Positions 1-8,872 of a stretch of DNA of 64,000 nucleotides are shown in pieces; position 1 is the stretch's first letter; each line of letters begins with the position of its first letter. The notes beneath the pieces are model-generated. The model did not search any database, was not told where the DNA came from, and was given only the letters and a program-made list of their open reading frames with translations. The position numbers and the translations under genes are program-made. The DNA comes from Chitinibacter tainanensis DSM 15459 (GTDB lineage: Bacteria; Pseudomonadota; Gammaproteobacteria; Burkholderiales; Chitinibacteraceae), in contig NZ_AUCN01000009.1 in NCBI RefSeq assembly GCF_000429785.1, positions 62,001-126,000 on the forward strand. Reading direction: 5' to 3'.

Positions 1-364
1 GCGGCAGGCTGGCCAGCAGGCGATCCACTTGGCAGAGCGCTTCCAAGATTAGCTGCTGCGCTTCTACGCTGGGGTGATGTGCATGCGGCAGCTGGCTGAG
101 TTCCGCCAGCCAGGCTTGCTCCAGATCGCGGCGGCGGCAGTGATTGACCAAAATGCCGTGGGCAATGGTGGTGAGCCAGGCGCGCGGCTCGCTGACCTGC
201 TGCAATTCCTGCGCCGATTTGCCCAGCACCCGCACAAAGGTATCGTGCGCCAGATCGGCCGCTTGCGCCGAGCAGCGTAATTTGCACCGCAGCCATTGGC
301 TCAGCCAGCCATGGTGGGACTGATACCAGGTGTCGATTAAGGGAGGAGGGGCAGACTGCGGCAC
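1..364 (-). CDS. FecI-type ECF sigma factor (partial, 3' end off window)
   Basis: Reverse-strand reading gives an N-terminal region 2 of a FecI-family extracytoplasmic-function sigma factor: LIDTWYQSHHGWLSQWL, then AHDTFVRVL (the DLAQDTF-like -10 recognition segment) and EPRAWLTTIAHGILVNHCRRR. It would direct RNA polymerase to iron-transport promoters in response to a FecR-type anti-sigma factor and a TonB receptor, which would lie to the left of the window. No ATG is available in frame; the best start is GTG at 364, giving a short proline-rich lead (PQSAPPP) before the first helix. A strong Fur box lies just upstream, so iron-repressed expression is likely. The C-terminal region 4 is cut off by the window edge. 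Confidence 0.85.
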   Translation of the reverse strand, partial: MPQSAPPPLIDTWYQSHHGWLSQWLRCKLRCSAQAADLAHDTFVRVLGKSAQELQQVSEPRAWLTTIAHGILVNHCRRRDLEQAWLAELSQLPHAHHPSVEAQQLILEALCQVDRLLASLP

Positions 365-379
365 GGCTTGCTTAATAAT

Positions 380-394
380 TGATAATCATTATCA
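380..394. promoter_or_regulatory. Fur box upstream of the FecI-like sigma factor
   Basis: TGATAATCATTATCA matches the 7-1-7 Fur core (TGATAATNATTATCA) with essentially no mismatch. It lies 16 bp upstream of the proposed GTG start of the leftward sigma factor gene and could also affect the rightward MFS gene. A fur gene is present in this window (32155-32580). Confidence 0.85.
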
Positions 395-495
395 TCTTAT
401 CGCGAGCCGGCACTATGCCGCAAGCATGTTGCGTTCGCCGGCGCAGTTGAGCGGGCATTCAGGTAAAATAGCCCGCCTTGGGAGAATAAATCAGC

Positions 496-1863
496 ATGAT
501 GAGTCGTTTGGAAATGCGCGCCGCCACCAGCCTGGCGGGTTTGTATGCGCTGCGCATGTTGGGCATGTTCCTGATCTTGCCGGTGTTTGCCGTCTATGCC
601 GGCCAGCTGCCGGGTGGGCAGAACCATGCGCTGGTCGGGCTGGCCTTTGGGGCTTATGGCCTCACGCAAGCCTTATTGCAGCTGCCGTTTGGCATGTGGT
701 CCGATCAGGTGGGCCGCAAAAAAGTGATCTACATCGGTCTGGCGCTGTTTGCGCTGGGCTCGGTGATGTGTGCGCTGGCCGATCATATTGTCTGGCTGAT
801 TATCGGCCGCGCGGTGCAGGGCGCTGGCGCGATTTCGGCCGCGGTGACCGCGCTGCTGGCCGATTTAACCCGCGAAGAAAACCGCACCAAGGCAATGGCC
901 ATGATTGGCGGCAGTATCGCCACTACTTTTGCCGTATCGCTGGTAGCTGCGCCTAAGCTCGCGGAGTGGATCGGCCTGCCGGGGATCTTTTTGATGACTG
1001 CCGTGCTGGCGGTGGCGGCTTTGATCGGGGTGTGGAAAGTCATCCCCAATCCGAGCGTGAGCCGCTTTCACTCCGATGCCGAAGCCAATACCCGCCGCTT
1101 GCCGCAAGTGCTGCGCCATCCGCAATTATTGCGGCTGAACTATGGCGTGTTTGCGCTGCATGCGGCGCAAATGGCGATGTTTACCGTGATGCCGCTATTG
1201 CTCACGCAGCGCGGTGGCCTGGATGTTGCGCATCACTGGTATGTGTATTTGCCGGTGGTGTTACTGGGCTTTGTGCTGATGGTGCCGGCGATTATTTATG
1301 GCGAGAAAAAACATCACCTCAAAGAAGTGTTTCTGTTTGCGATTGCGCTGATGTTGCTGGCCCAGCTGGGCATGACCTTGTGGTTGCCCAATCTCAGCGC
1401 GATTGTGCTGTGGCTGGGGCTGTATTTCATCGCCTTTAATATTCTGGAAGCCACGCAACCGAGCCTGATTTCCAAAATTGCCCCGACCGAAGCCAAAGGC
1501 ACGGCGATGGGCGTTTACAACACCTGCCAGGCCGCCAGTATGTTTCTGGGCTCGGCGCTGGCCGGCTGGTTATTTCAGCATTTTGGCAGCGCCACGCCGG
1601 TGTTTGCGCTATGTGCCGGCCTGATGGGCTTGTGGCTCATGGTATCGTGGGGCATGCAGCCGCCGCTGCCGGTGAAAACGCAAATGTTCCACATCGGTGA
1701 AGACTGGCAGGGCAATCCGGCCGAACTGTCTGCTAAACTAGGCGCCATTGACGGCGTAAAAGAAGCCGTTGTCCTGATTGAAGAACGCGTGGCGCTGCTG
1801 AAAGTCCTGCAAGATGGCTGGGATGCAGCAGCGGCACAACAATTGATTGCGGAGACCCATTAA
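496..1863 (+). CDS. yajR: MFS transporter with C-terminal YAM-like domain (YajR type)
   Basis: A 455-residue major facilitator with 12 predicted membrane segments. The loop between TM2 and TM3 carries motif A in the form DQVGRKK. After the last segment, the polypeptide continues as a soluble tail of about 65 residues (roughly 390-455) containing GVKEAVVLIEERVALLKV, a ferredoxin-like beta-alpha-beta pattern as in the YAM domain of E. coli YajR, a drug/H+ antiporter-like protein of the same length. Substrate is unknown. The ATG at 496 follows a GGGAG ribosome site; ATG 499 is an alternative. The stop codon directly abuts the ssb start, so the two genes may be co-transcribed. Confidence 0.75.
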   Translation: MMSRLEMRAATSLAGLYALRMLGMFLILPVFAVYAGQLPGGQNHALVGLAFGAYGLTQALLQLPFGMWSDQVGRKKVIYIGLALFALGSVMCALADHIVWLIIGRAVQGAGAISAAVTALLADLTREENRTKAMAMIGGSIATTFAVSLVAAPKLAEWIGLPGIFLMTAVLAVAALIGVWKVIPNPSVSRFHSDAEANTRRLPQVLRHPQLLRLNYGVFALHAAQMAMFTVMPLLLTQRGGLDVAHHWYVYLPVVLLGFVLMVPAIIYGEKKHHLKEVFLFAIALMLLAQLGMTLWLPNLSAIVLWLGLYFIAFNILEATQPSLISKIAPTEAKGTAMGVYNTCQAASMFLGSALAGWLFQHFGSATPVFALCAGLMGLWLMVSWGMQPPLPVKTQMFHIGEDWQGNPAELSAKLGAIDGVKEAVVLIEERVALLKVLQDGWDAAAAQQLIAETH

Positions 1864-2382
1864 ATGGCATCGTTAAACAAAGTACTGCTGATCGGCAACC
1901 TCGGTCGCGACCCGGAAACCCGCTTCCTGCCTAGCGGCGGTGCCGTATGCAATTTCTCGATTGCCACCACCGAAAACTGGAAAGACAAAAACACCGGCGC
2001 CAAACAGGAAAAAACCGAATGGCACAACATCACCATGTACGGCCGTTTGGCTGAAATCGCAGGTGAATACCTGAAAAAAGGTAGCTCCGTGTATATCGAA
2101 GGCCGTCTGCAAACCCGCAAATGGCAAGATAAACAAACCGGCGCCGATCGCTACACCACTGAAATCGTGGCTGACCAAATGCAAATGCTCGGCGGCCGCG
2201 GCGGTGTAGGTGGCGGCATGGGCGGTGGCCAGGGTGGCCCCGGCGGCTATGGTGGTGATGATTTCAATCAGGAATACAGCGCCCCTCCCCAACAGCAAGC
2301 CCAAGCGCCACGCCAGGCCCCAGCGCAAGCCGCGCGCCCAGCGAAAAGCTTTGATGATTTCGAGGATGATATTCCGTTCTAA
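1864..2382 (+). CDS. ssb: Single-stranded DNA-binding protein
   Basis: A 172-residue SSB. The N-terminal OB fold (about 1-110) starts [18 protein letters not shown] and contains [25 protein letters not shown] glycine-rich then Q/A/P-rich linker (about 112-160) leads to the acidic tip DFEDDIPF, the tail that docks SSB partner proteins. It coats single-stranded DNA during replication, repair and recombination. It starts immediately after the MFS stop codon and is followed by a strong terminator. Length and all domains are normal for proteobacterial SSB. Confidence 0.98.
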   Translation: MASLNKVLLIGNLGRDPETRFLPSGGAVCNFSIATTENWKDKNTGAKQEKTEWHNITMYGRLAEIAGEYLKKGSSVYIEGRLQTRKWQDKQTGADRYTTEIVADQMQMLGGRGGVGGGMGGGQGGPGGYGGDDFNQEYSAPPQQQAQAPRQAPAQAARPAKSFDDFEDDIPF

Positions 2383-2407
2383 TGCGCCGAGTTTGCGCTT
2401 AGACCGC

Positions 2408-2443
2408 CAACAAAAAGCCCAGCGTTTGCTGGGCTTTTTGTTG
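2408..2443. terminator. Bidirectional Rho-independent terminator between ssb and the MATE gene
   Basis: A perfect stem CAACAAAAAGCCCAGC / GCTGGGCTTTTTGTTG with loop GTTT. A-rich and T-rich flanks on both sides make it usable by the convergent ssb and MATE genes. Confidence 0.93.
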
Positions 2444-2469
2444 GCCGGTGCGCTAGAGGGCGATTCGCT

Positions 2470-3846
2470 TTACGCGGCCACTAGCCGGTGTAGCCAGCGC
2501 CCGGAGGACATGCGCGCGACCGCGCCGCCAATTTTGAGTAGCTCTTCCAGTAGCATCAGCGCGTAGAGCCAGCTGGCAGGCCAATGCAGCGCCACTGATA
2601 ACCACCACGCTAGTGGAATAATCAGCAGCCATTGCACGCTAAAGTCCAAACCGAGGCAAAAGCCATTATCGCCACCGCCCCGTAATACGCCCGCCAGTAG
2701 CATCATGGCGCAGCTTTTCACCACAAAACCCAATAGCATCAGCTGAAACAGGATTTCCAGCTCTGCCACAACCGGTTCGGCCAGGGCCGGGTACTGCGCC
2801 AGCAGCAAGGGCCAGGCAAGACCCACAGCCAGCATGGTGACCAGCCCCAAAACCAAACCCAGCCACAATGCCGCCCAGCCTTGTTGCTGGGCGAGGGCTT
2901 CATCGCCCGCGCCCACTGTGGCTCCAATCAAAATCGCCGCGGCGCACGAGAGCCCAATCAGCAAGGCCAACGAAAATGATTCAATGGGGGCGAGGATCGA
3001 TAGCGCGGCCAGGGTCACCGGGTTTTGCCCACCGACAATGGCAAAAAACACCAGCGCACCAAGCGCCCACAGCGTGCTATTGGTCGCCAGCTGCAGCGAC
3101 AGTTGTAGCTGCGTGCGCAGTGCGGCCCAATCCGGCCACTGCCAGAGCGGAAGACGCGCTAGCAAATGGCCGTGCCAGCGCAGATGCAGATACAGCAGGC
3201 TGGCTTCAACTACACCACCCAGCGCCGTACCTAGCGCTGCGCCTTTGACCCCCAGCGCTTCGATCCCCCAGCCACCAAAAATCAGCCAGGCATTAAGCAC
3301 AATATTCACCAGTACGCCGATCACCGAATACAGCGTGGCGATGCCCGGTTGCTGCATGGCGCGCAAGCCGCTGCACAGGGTGCAGGTGTAATTAAAGAGT
3401 AAAAGGCTAGGGCCCACGATCTGTAAAAATGCCCCTCCTTCATGCAAGAGGGCCGCCTCGGGGCTGACCAGACCGATGAGCCAGGCCGGGCAAAATACCA
3501 TCAGCGCCACCAGTGGTAAGGTAAACAGCCATTGCAACCATAGCCCCTGCGCCAGCTGGCGGGGTAGTTCGTCGGCGCCAGTCAGGCCGGCTTGGCGGGC
3601 GCCCCAGGCTTGGGCTGCGAGCTGGCCAGCGCCCATGGCGAGGCCCAGCAGGAAAATGGTGACTACAAACAGGATTTTGGTGGCAATCCCCACGGCGGCG
3701 ATTTCCGTGGCGCCCAGCCGCCCCAGCATCATGCTATCGATCATGCCCTTGCTGGAAAACATCAGGGTTTGCAAAGTAATGGGCAAAGCCAAGCTCAGCA
3801 GGCGCAGATAAAAGCTGCTCTGCCAGCGTTGCAGAATAAAAGTCAT
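2470..3846 (-). CDS. MATE family efflux transporter
   Basis: A 458-residue polytopic protein with two MatE repeats and about 12 hydrophobic segments. The N-terminal repeat holds ALPITLQTLMFSSKGMIDSM and the typical MLGRLGATEIAAVG; the second contains ESFSLALLIGLSCAAAILIG. MATE proteins expel drugs or metabolites in exchange for H+ or Na+, and their superfamily also includes lipid flippases. I chose ATG 3846 (MTFILQRW) over the longer ATG at 3864 because the first transmembrane helix follows soon after it. It lies 58 bp downstream of the acyltransferase gene on the same strand, so it may be the last gene of that cluster. Confidence 0.88.
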   Translation of the reverse strand: MTFILQRWQSSFYLRLLSLALPITLQTLMFSSKGMIDSMMLGRLGATEIAAVGIATKILFVVTIFLLGLAMGAGQLAAQAWGARQAGLTGADELPRQLAQGLWLQWLFTLPLVALMVFCPAWLIGLVSPEAALLHEGGAFLQIVGPSLLLFNYTCTLCSGLRAMQQPGIATLYSVIGVLVNIVLNAWLIFGGWGIEALGVKGAALGTALGGVVEASLLYLHLRWHGHLLARLPLWQWPDWAALRTQLQLSLQLATNSTLWALGALVFFAIVGGQNPVTLAALSILAPIESFSLALLIGLSCAAAILIGATVGAGDEALAQQQGWAALWLGLVLGLVTMLAVGLAWPLLLAQYPALAEPVVAELEILFQLMLLGFVVKSCAMMLLAGVLRGGGDNGFCLGLDFSVQWLLIIPLAWWLSVALHWPASWLYALMLLEELLKIGGAVARMSSGRWLHRLVAA

Positions 3847-3904
3847 GGTTTGGATGTCCAGCAAGGCATCCGGCGCGGTGGCCGGATGCCATCGGTCGGG
3901 CGAC

Positions 3905-4630
3905 TTACAGCGCCATGGTTAGCTCGGCATAGTGCGCGGCATTTTTGCGCTCATGGGCCGTGCTGATGCGTTTCACCAGCCGCGCTGGATTGCCCAGCAC
4001 CACGCAGTAGGGCGGTACGTCTTCGCTCACGACAGCCTGAGCGCCGACAATTGCGCCTTCGCCAATGGTGACGCCTTTCAGAATCGTGGCGCCGGTGCCA
4101 ATCCAGGCGCCACGGCCAATGCGCACGGGTGCCGAGCGGATTTTCATCGCCTCACCCGGCTGGCCCCGCCCCAGCAGCGGGTGGCCGCTGCTATCCATGA
4201 TGGTCACCATCGGGCCAAACATCACTTCATCGGCGATTTCAACTCGCTGGTAGGCCACAATGGCCACGCCTTGCAGCACCACCCCGTTGCCGATGCTGAT
4301 TTGCCCGGGGGCTTCATCGTTGATCTGTACACTGGTGAGCCGCGATGGCTGGGTGTGAAAGGCCGGCAATTGCCCTGATTCCAGATAGCAATTGCGCCCG
4401 ATGCGGATGCTGCCGGCGAAATCTTCTGCGGCAATCTCGCTGGCAATCAGGCCATGTTGCTGCAAGCGGGCATCGGCCACACGGGTAAAGGCTACGCGTG
4501 GCGTGCCTGACACCACGGTGCTGGCGTGAATCTCCACGCCTTGTGCGCTCAACACAGCGTGCGCATCGTGCACGGGTTGTCCCGCGGCCACCGGATCAAA
4601 CAGGAAAATATTCTGATAGAGGGTGCTCAT
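3905..4630 (-). CDS. Left-handed beta-helix (hexapeptide) acyltransferase
   Basis: A 241-residue protein whose C-terminal half is a hexapeptide-repeat acetyltransferase of the maltose/WcaF type: IGNGVVLQGVAIVAY, then IGRGAWIGTGATILKGVTIG and VVLGNPARLVKRI, the usual end of this fold. The catalytic His is probably in DSSGHP (about residue 153). Residues 1-90 are not part of the repeat and I do not recognise them. It probably O-acetylates a sugar. The start overlaps the end of the upstream glycosyltransferase by 4 bp, indicating a tight operon and a shared glycan product. Confidence 0.82.
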   Translation of the reverse strand: MSTLYQNIFLFDPVAAGQPVHDAHAVLSAQGVEIHASTVVSGTPRVAFTRVADARLQQHGLIASEIAAEDFAGSIRIGRNCYLESGQLPAFHTQPSRLTSVQINDEAPGQISIGNGVVLQGVAIVAYQRVEIADEVMFGPMVTIMDSSGHPLLGRGQPGEAMKIRSAPVRIGRGAWIGTGATILKGVTIGEGAIVGAQAVVSEDVPPYCVVLGNPARLVKRISTAHERKNAAHYAELTMAL

Positions 4631-5556
4631 GCGCTCACCTCGGCGCTGTAGGCAATATCGCGCAGTTGTGGCGATTTTTTAAACCCTTGTTCGCGGAAAA
4701 TCTTGATCACTTTGTTGAGCGAGTATTTCTGGTCATTCAGATCGCGGCCGTAAAAGCTGGTGGTCCACAGATTGTATTTGGCGTGAATACGCTCGGCAGC
4801 GCTGGCGGATTCCTCGCGGTGGTCGGCTACCTCTTTCTCATGCGGCCAATGGAAAGAGCATGCCTCGCGTTCCATGGTGAACAGATTGTTGTTGATAAAA
4901 AGCCGCACGCCCAGATCAACGTCTTCGCCGCCCCAGCTGGTGAAAGATTCATCAAATAGCCCGGCTTTCAACAATTGCTCGCGCTCGGCCGAGACATGGC
5001 AAGTCCAGAAAATATCAAATGGTGCTGGCCAATTGGTGATGTTCTCACCCAGCTCGTCGTATTGGCGTTGGCGAATATCCAGCGCACCCAAAGCACGGAG
5101 CTGGGCAATCGAAGCGTCGGCCGATTGAGGGTTGATAAGTTTGCCCATTTGCTTGCTAGTGGCATGGTCCACTTCAAAGCCATACACATAGCCAATCATC
5201 ACGGTAGGGTATTGTGCGGCGCGATGTACGTCGTAATGCACTTGCAGGGTGTTGCTGCCCAGCAGGACGCCGGTATCGACATACACCACATATTGCCCCT
5301 GTGCGATGGCCGTACCGATATTGCGGGCTTTGCCGGCCCGAAAACCCAAGTCTTCTTGCCAGAAATATTTGATGTTGAGTACTTCGGCGTAGCGATCAAC
5401 CACTGCCTTGCTGTTATCCGAGCCGCCATCGTCAACCACAATCACTTCAAATAGCTCGACCGGTAGCGTTTGCTGGCATAGGGCATCAAGCGTATAGCCC
5501 AGCAGGTCGGCACGATTGTAGGTTGGAATCACAACGCTGATTTGTGGGGATGACAT
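4627..5556 (-). CDS. Family 2 glycosyltransferase with galactosyltransferase-type C-terminus
   Basis: A 309-residue cytosolic GT-A enzyme. The N-terminus SSPQISVVIPTYNRADLL and VIVVDDGGSDNS are the GT2 nucleotide-sugar binding strands. The metal-binding DxD position reads VYVDTG. The C-terminal motif SWGGEDVDLGVRLF is the GGED motif of the Glyco_transf_7C module found in chondroitin-polymerase-like enzymes. It probably transfers a hexose or N-acetylhexosamine to a surface glycan. It is the first gene of a leftward cluster with a hexapeptide acyltransferase (4-bp overlap) and a MATE transporter. It is preceded by an unusually long gene-free, A+T-richer region. Confidence 0.87.
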   Translation of the reverse strand: MSSPQISVVIPTYNRADLLGYTLDALCQQTLPVELFEVIVVDDGGSDNSKAVVDRYAEVLNIKYFWQEDLGFRAGKARNIGTAIAQGQYVVYVDTGVLLGSNTLQVHYDVHRAAQYPTVMIGYVYGFEVDHATSKQMGKLINPQSADASIAQLRALGALDIRQRQYDELGENITNWPAPFDIFWTCHVSAEREQLLKAGLFDESFTSWGGEDVDLGVRLFINNNLFTMEREACSFHWPHEKEVADHREESASAAERIHAKYNLWTTSFYGRDLNDQKYSLNKVIKIFREQGFKKSPQLRDIAYSAEVSA

Positions 5557-6077
5557 GATCTTTCCTTCTGAGTAATGGAGTTAAATTGCGTCTCCTTGGT
5601 GCTGCTTGTGCGTCTTGCGCCACGCAGTCTGTATGGCATCGTGTTGCAGCCGCGCAGGGCTGTTGCGATCACTGACGCAAACTTACCAGAAAAAAACAGA
5701 TCATTTCTATTAAAGTAATGTGTAGTTTTGTTTCTTACAAAGCCTCTGCTTTGCGTAGTAAAAAGTAATTTAGCTACAAATTGACTGTGGGCCGGATCAC
5801 CTTCACGAGCTGATCCATCCAAAACATGTGAATTCGCTCACAAAATCGCTTTCGCTGAAAATGTAGTGCGCTCAGCCAGACACCGTGAAATGTGCTGCAT
5901 TGCAAAATTACTTTTTTTAAAACTTACGGGTAAGTTGTTGTAAATTTGCTGCGCGTGCAGCGAAATTGCTTGCACAAATTCGCGCGGTTTTAACCGCCAA
6001 ACCATTTGCACTCGGCCTCAGGGGTTGCCGAGCAGCGTGGCCCTGTGTGCCGCTGCGCTGAAGCGGCAGGCAGTAAA
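5557..6077. other. Gene-free upstream region of the glycosyltransferase cluster
   Basis: About 520 bp with no convincing ORF on either strand; the leftward 97-codon ORF here has no family signature. It is visibly richer in A+T than its surroundings, especially 5690-5960, with several AGTAAT/ATTACT words. It probably holds the leftward promoter and control sites for the glycosyltransferase cluster, but I cannot name a specific operator. Confidence 0.4.
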
Positions 6078-6098
6078 AAACCCCGCTAGGCGGGGTTT
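6078..6098 (-). terminator. Rho-independent terminator of the ABC exporter operon
   Basis: Stem AAACCCCGC / GCGGGGTTT with loop TAG, followed on the reverse strand by a T run (TTTTTTAC). It lies about 90 bp beyond the stop codon of the last ABC gene. Confidence 0.88.
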
Positions 6099-6136
6099 GG
6101 GGGCGAGATTAGCAAGTTGCTTGCAGTTTGGTGCTA

Positions 6137-6186
6137 GGGGTATAGCGCTGTAGCCATTTTTACGTATGGGTTGCGAGGCAATACCC
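6137..6186. repeat. GGGGTATA element copy 1
   Basis: A 50-bp element starting GGGGTATAGCGCTGTAG and ending GGCAATACCC. Flanking bases extend the match to the inverted ends GCTAGGG / CCCTAGC (6133-6139 and 6184-6190). It abuts the TAG stop codon of the ABC permease gene at 6186-6188. It belongs to the dispersed family described in the findings. Confidence 0.65.
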
Positions 6187-6971
6187 TAGCCACCAGCACC
6201 TGCGTAACGCTGCATGCCTGTGCGCCATAGCCACATCAGCGCGGCCACGCTGCCGCTGGCGATCAGCAGCATCAGTGGGGCCACTTGCCAGATTGGCTGC
6301 TGGCGCAGCAGCACTTGGCATGGCCACCAAACGATGCCGGCCAGCGGGAGCAGCATAAACACCTGCCGAGCCAGTTTGGGAAAAAGCTCAAACGGGTAGC
6401 GCGACATATCGGTGAGCTTGCCCACGGTGTGAAACACCGGTGAATACTCGCCAAAGAAAAAGCAGCTGGCGATCGCCATCTGGTTGATCGCATTCAGGGT
6501 AATCGAAGCCAGCGGCAGCAAGACCACGAGCTGTAGCACAAAACCCAGCGACCACACGCCCGGCAAATGCGCCAGCGCAAAACCCATAAAGGCTAGCCCC
6601 GTTGCGGCTACCACCAAACCCTGCGGGTGAAAACGCTCCAGCAGCAGCATTTGCAGCGGGTGAATCGGCCGCAGGTAATAGCGCACAAAATTGCCGTTCT
6701 TGAGCCAGCTTTCCAGCATATACATCGCATTGCAGCAGCTGCTTTCAAACACATAGGTTAAAAACATAAACCCCTGCATAAAAATCAGCTCGTAGCGGTT
6801 GTAGCCTGCGATCTCGCCGGCGTTGCCCAGCATCAGATACAAGCTGGCGCCACTGCTCACCGAGGTGAAAAACATACCGCACACAATCAGCGCAAAATCG
6901 GCCCGGCTTTCGAGTTTAACCTTGCAATCGGCCAGCGCCAGCCGGCGCCAGGCAGTAAAAAACGCACTCAT
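6186..6971 (-). CDS. ABC-2 type permease (ABC2_membrane_6-like), distal subunit
   Basis: A 261-residue membrane protein with about six hydrophobic helices and few polar stretches. It is the partner of the adjacent permease and ATPase. The layout ATPase-permease-permease, each permease about 260 residues, matches the DUF990/ABC2_membrane_6 exporter family, whose substrates are mostly unknown. ATG 6971 (MSAFFTAWRR) is preferred over the GTG 18 bp upstream because GGAG lies at the right distance before it. It starts one base after the stop of the upstream permease, so the three genes are translationally linked. Confidence 0.82.
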   Translation of the reverse strand: MSAFFTAWRRLALADCKVKLESRADFALIVCGMFFTSVSSGASLYLMLGNAGEIAGYNRYELIFMQGFMFLTYVFESSCCNAMYMLESWLKNGNFVRYYLRPIHPLQMLLLERFHPQGLVVAATGLAFMGFALAHLPGVWSLGFVLQLVVLLPLASITLNAINQMAIASCFFFGEYSPVFHTVGKLTDMSRYPFELFPKLARQVFMLLPLAGIVWWPCQVLLRQQPIWQVAPLMLLIASGSVAALMWLWRTGMQRYAGAGG

Positions 6972-6972
6972 C

Positions 6973-7758
6973 TCAGGCTCCAAACACAATCAGTTTGCGC
7001 TGCACCCAGCGCCCGGCCAACTGGGCCAGCCCCCAGAACACCACTACCCACGCTAGCTGCAGATACAGCGCTTGCGGGCTTGTCAGCTCGCCGGTGAGGT
7101 AGCCCACCGGGGTATTAAAGAAATGCGCAAACGGCAGCCAGGTGAGAATGGCCTGAATGGTGGGTGGGAAAAACGCCAAGGGGATCAAGGCGCCGCCCAG
7201 AAACTGCACCACCGCATCTTTGCTGGCGGTAATGCCCCATAAATCGGTGGCCAGAAACCCGGCTAGCCCCACCATAAAGCCCAGTGAATACAGCAAGCTG
7301 AAACTACACAGCACCGACAGCAGGGCCAGTGGCCAGCTCGCAGGGGTGAGGCTCAGGCCCGACCACAGCAGAAAAACCCCAAACGCCGGCAACATATACA
7401 GCGCCTTGGCCCCAGCCACGCCGAGCGAGAGCGCACCATGGCGCAGGGGCAGATTCATCGGTTGTGTGAGCTGGCTGGCTACCTCGCCCGAGCGGATTTC
7501 GCGGGCCAGCCGCCAGTCGGCACCGGTGGTGATAATCGCAAACAGCGTTTGCGCCGTAACCACATGCAAAAGCGCACGGGCAAAACTGAGCCCGGCCCGC
7601 TGCGGATCATCCTGATACAGTCCTTGCCACAGCCAGTACAGCAGCCACATGCCCAGTAAATAGCCCAGGCAAATGATCAGCCGGCCTTTGCGATCGGTGG
7701 CGGTTATCCGGCCATTGGCCACGGCCAGCGCCCAACAGGCGCGTAATGTTGCACTCAT
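6973..7758 (-). CDS. ABC-2 type permease (ABC2_membrane_6-like), proximal subunit
   Basis: A 261-residue polytopic protein with about six membrane segments. The N-terminal cytoplasmic loop includes NGRITATDRKGRLI, and the middle carries DLWGITASKDAVVQFLGGALIPLAF-type hydrophobic stretches typical of ABC-2 permeases. Its ATG overlaps the ATPase stop by 4 bp (ATGA), and the next permease follows after 1 bp. It should form a heterodimeric channel with that permease, energised by the upstream ATPase. Export of a lipid, peptide or drug is likely, but the substrate cannot be read from the sequence. Confidence 0.83.
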   Translation of the reverse strand: MSATLRACWALAVANGRITATDRKGRLIICLGYLLGMWLLYWLWQGLYQDDPQRAGLSFARALLHVVTAQTLFAIITTGADWRLAREIRSGEVASQLTQPMNLPLRHGALSLGVAGAKALYMLPAFGVFLLWSGLSLTPASWPLALLSVLCSFSLLYSLGFMVGLAGFLATDLWGITASKDAVVQFLGGALIPLAFFPPTIQAILTWLPFAHFFNTPVGYLTGELTSPQALYLQLAWVVVFWGLAQLAGRWVQRKLIVFGA

Positions 7759-8753
7759 AGCCGTTCCGCCTTGCTGGTGAGGTAAAACCGGTGCAGCAAT
7801 TCTTCCAGCGATTGCGCGACTGGTTTGATTTCATGAATGGCAAATGGCGCCAGTAGCTGCAGCAGCTCGGCAAAGGGCAGGCTGTCATGCCGGGCCACTT
7901 GCAGCCACTCATCCTGAATGCGCACGGCCAGCCCGCTGGGGTGGCCGGCCAAGAGCGCATGGGCGGCCTGCAGATCACCCGCCAGCCGCGCCGCCCACCA
8001 GTTGCCATCACCGGCATGTGCCTGAAATGCCGGCAGGCTGCCGTCAAATTTCAGCTGGCCCTGATCGATCAGCAACATGCGCTGGCTAAGTTGCTCGATA
8101 TCGCCGACATCGTGTGAGGTGATCAGTACCGTGGTGCCGGCTTGCTGATTCAGCCGGCGGATCAGCCCGCGCATCCGCGCTTTCATTTCCAGATCAAGCC
8201 CGATGGTCGGTTCATCCAGAAACACCACAGCTGGCGCATGCAAAAAGCTGGTGGCGATTTCGCACAGCATGCGTTGCCCGAGGCTGAGCGTGCGCACCGG
8301 GCGTAGCCAGAATTCATCGAGCCCGGCTTCGCGGCGAAACAGCGTCAGCTGCTGCTGGTACACCGCCTCGGGTACGGCAAACAGGGCCTGCAAAATGCGA
8401 AAGGAATCTTGGACCGGCAAATCCCACCACAGCTGGCTACGCTGGCCAAATACCACGCCGATGTGTTTGACATACTCGCGGCGCTGGCGTTGTGGGTCAA
8501 AGCCTGCCACCTGCACGCGGCCACTGCTGGGGGCCAGAATGCCGGTCAGCATTTTGATGGTGGTGGATTTACCCGCGCCATTGGGGCCCACCAGCGCCAC
8601 ACATTCGCCAGCGGCGATTGTAAAGCTGACATCTTGCACCGAATGGGTGGTGATCAGCTGGGGCCGCCATAGGCGCTGCAGACGCTCGCGCCAATTTTGC
8701 GCTGCCGCAGGGGATTGATAGATCCGGTTCAGTTTTTCAGCCTGGATTAACAT
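7755..8753 (-). CDS. ABC exporter ATP-binding protein
   Basis: A 332-residue nucleotide-binding subunit. Walker A is GPNGAGKST, the signature is LSLGQRM (a variant of LSGGQ seen in NatA/DrrA-like exporters), Walker B is VVFLDEPTIGLD, and the switch histidine lies in LITSHDV. A C-terminal extension of about 90 residues is typical of the NatA subgroup. The start is set at ATG 8753 (MLIQAEKLNRIY); the ORF is open for another 43 codons but these look non-coding and run into the regulatory region. It is the first gene of the three-gene exporter operon, divergent from an AraC-type regulator that may control it. Confidence 0.9.
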   Translation of the reverse strand: MLIQAEKLNRIYQSPAAAQNWRERLQRLWRPQLITTHSVQDVSFTIAAGECVALVGPNGAGKSTTIKMLTGILAPSSGRVQVAGFDPQRQRREYVKHIGVVFGQRSQLWWDLPVQDSFRILQALFAVPEAVYQQQLTLFRREAGLDEFWLRPVRTLSLGQRMLCEIATSFLHAPAVVFLDEPTIGLDLEMKARMRGLIRRLNQQAGTTVLITSHDVGDIEQLSQRMLLIDQGQLKFDGSLPAFQAHAGDGNWWAARLAGDLQAAHALLAGHPSGLAVRIQDEWLQVARHDSLPFAELLQLLAPFAIHEIKPVAQSLEELLHRFYLTSKAERL

Positions 8754-8872
8754 TGATTCATTACCAATCTGGAAAGAATATTCGTAATATATGCCCGCGG
8801 CTGGATAGCTGGAATGTTCCGGTGTCCCATCGCGCTTGTTCAATTCTCTCGTGGCCGGGTGGGCCGGATTTG

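Noticed and set aside
330-956. Rightward 208-codon ORF overlapping the sigma factor promoter and the MFS gene
   Set aside because: Runs through a Fur box and in a different frame of a well-supported MFS transporter; composition is that of a shadow frame.
5529-5822. Leftward 97-codon ORF upstream of the glycosyltransferase
   Set aside because: No family signature, overlaps the real gene start and lies in an AT-rich regulatory region.
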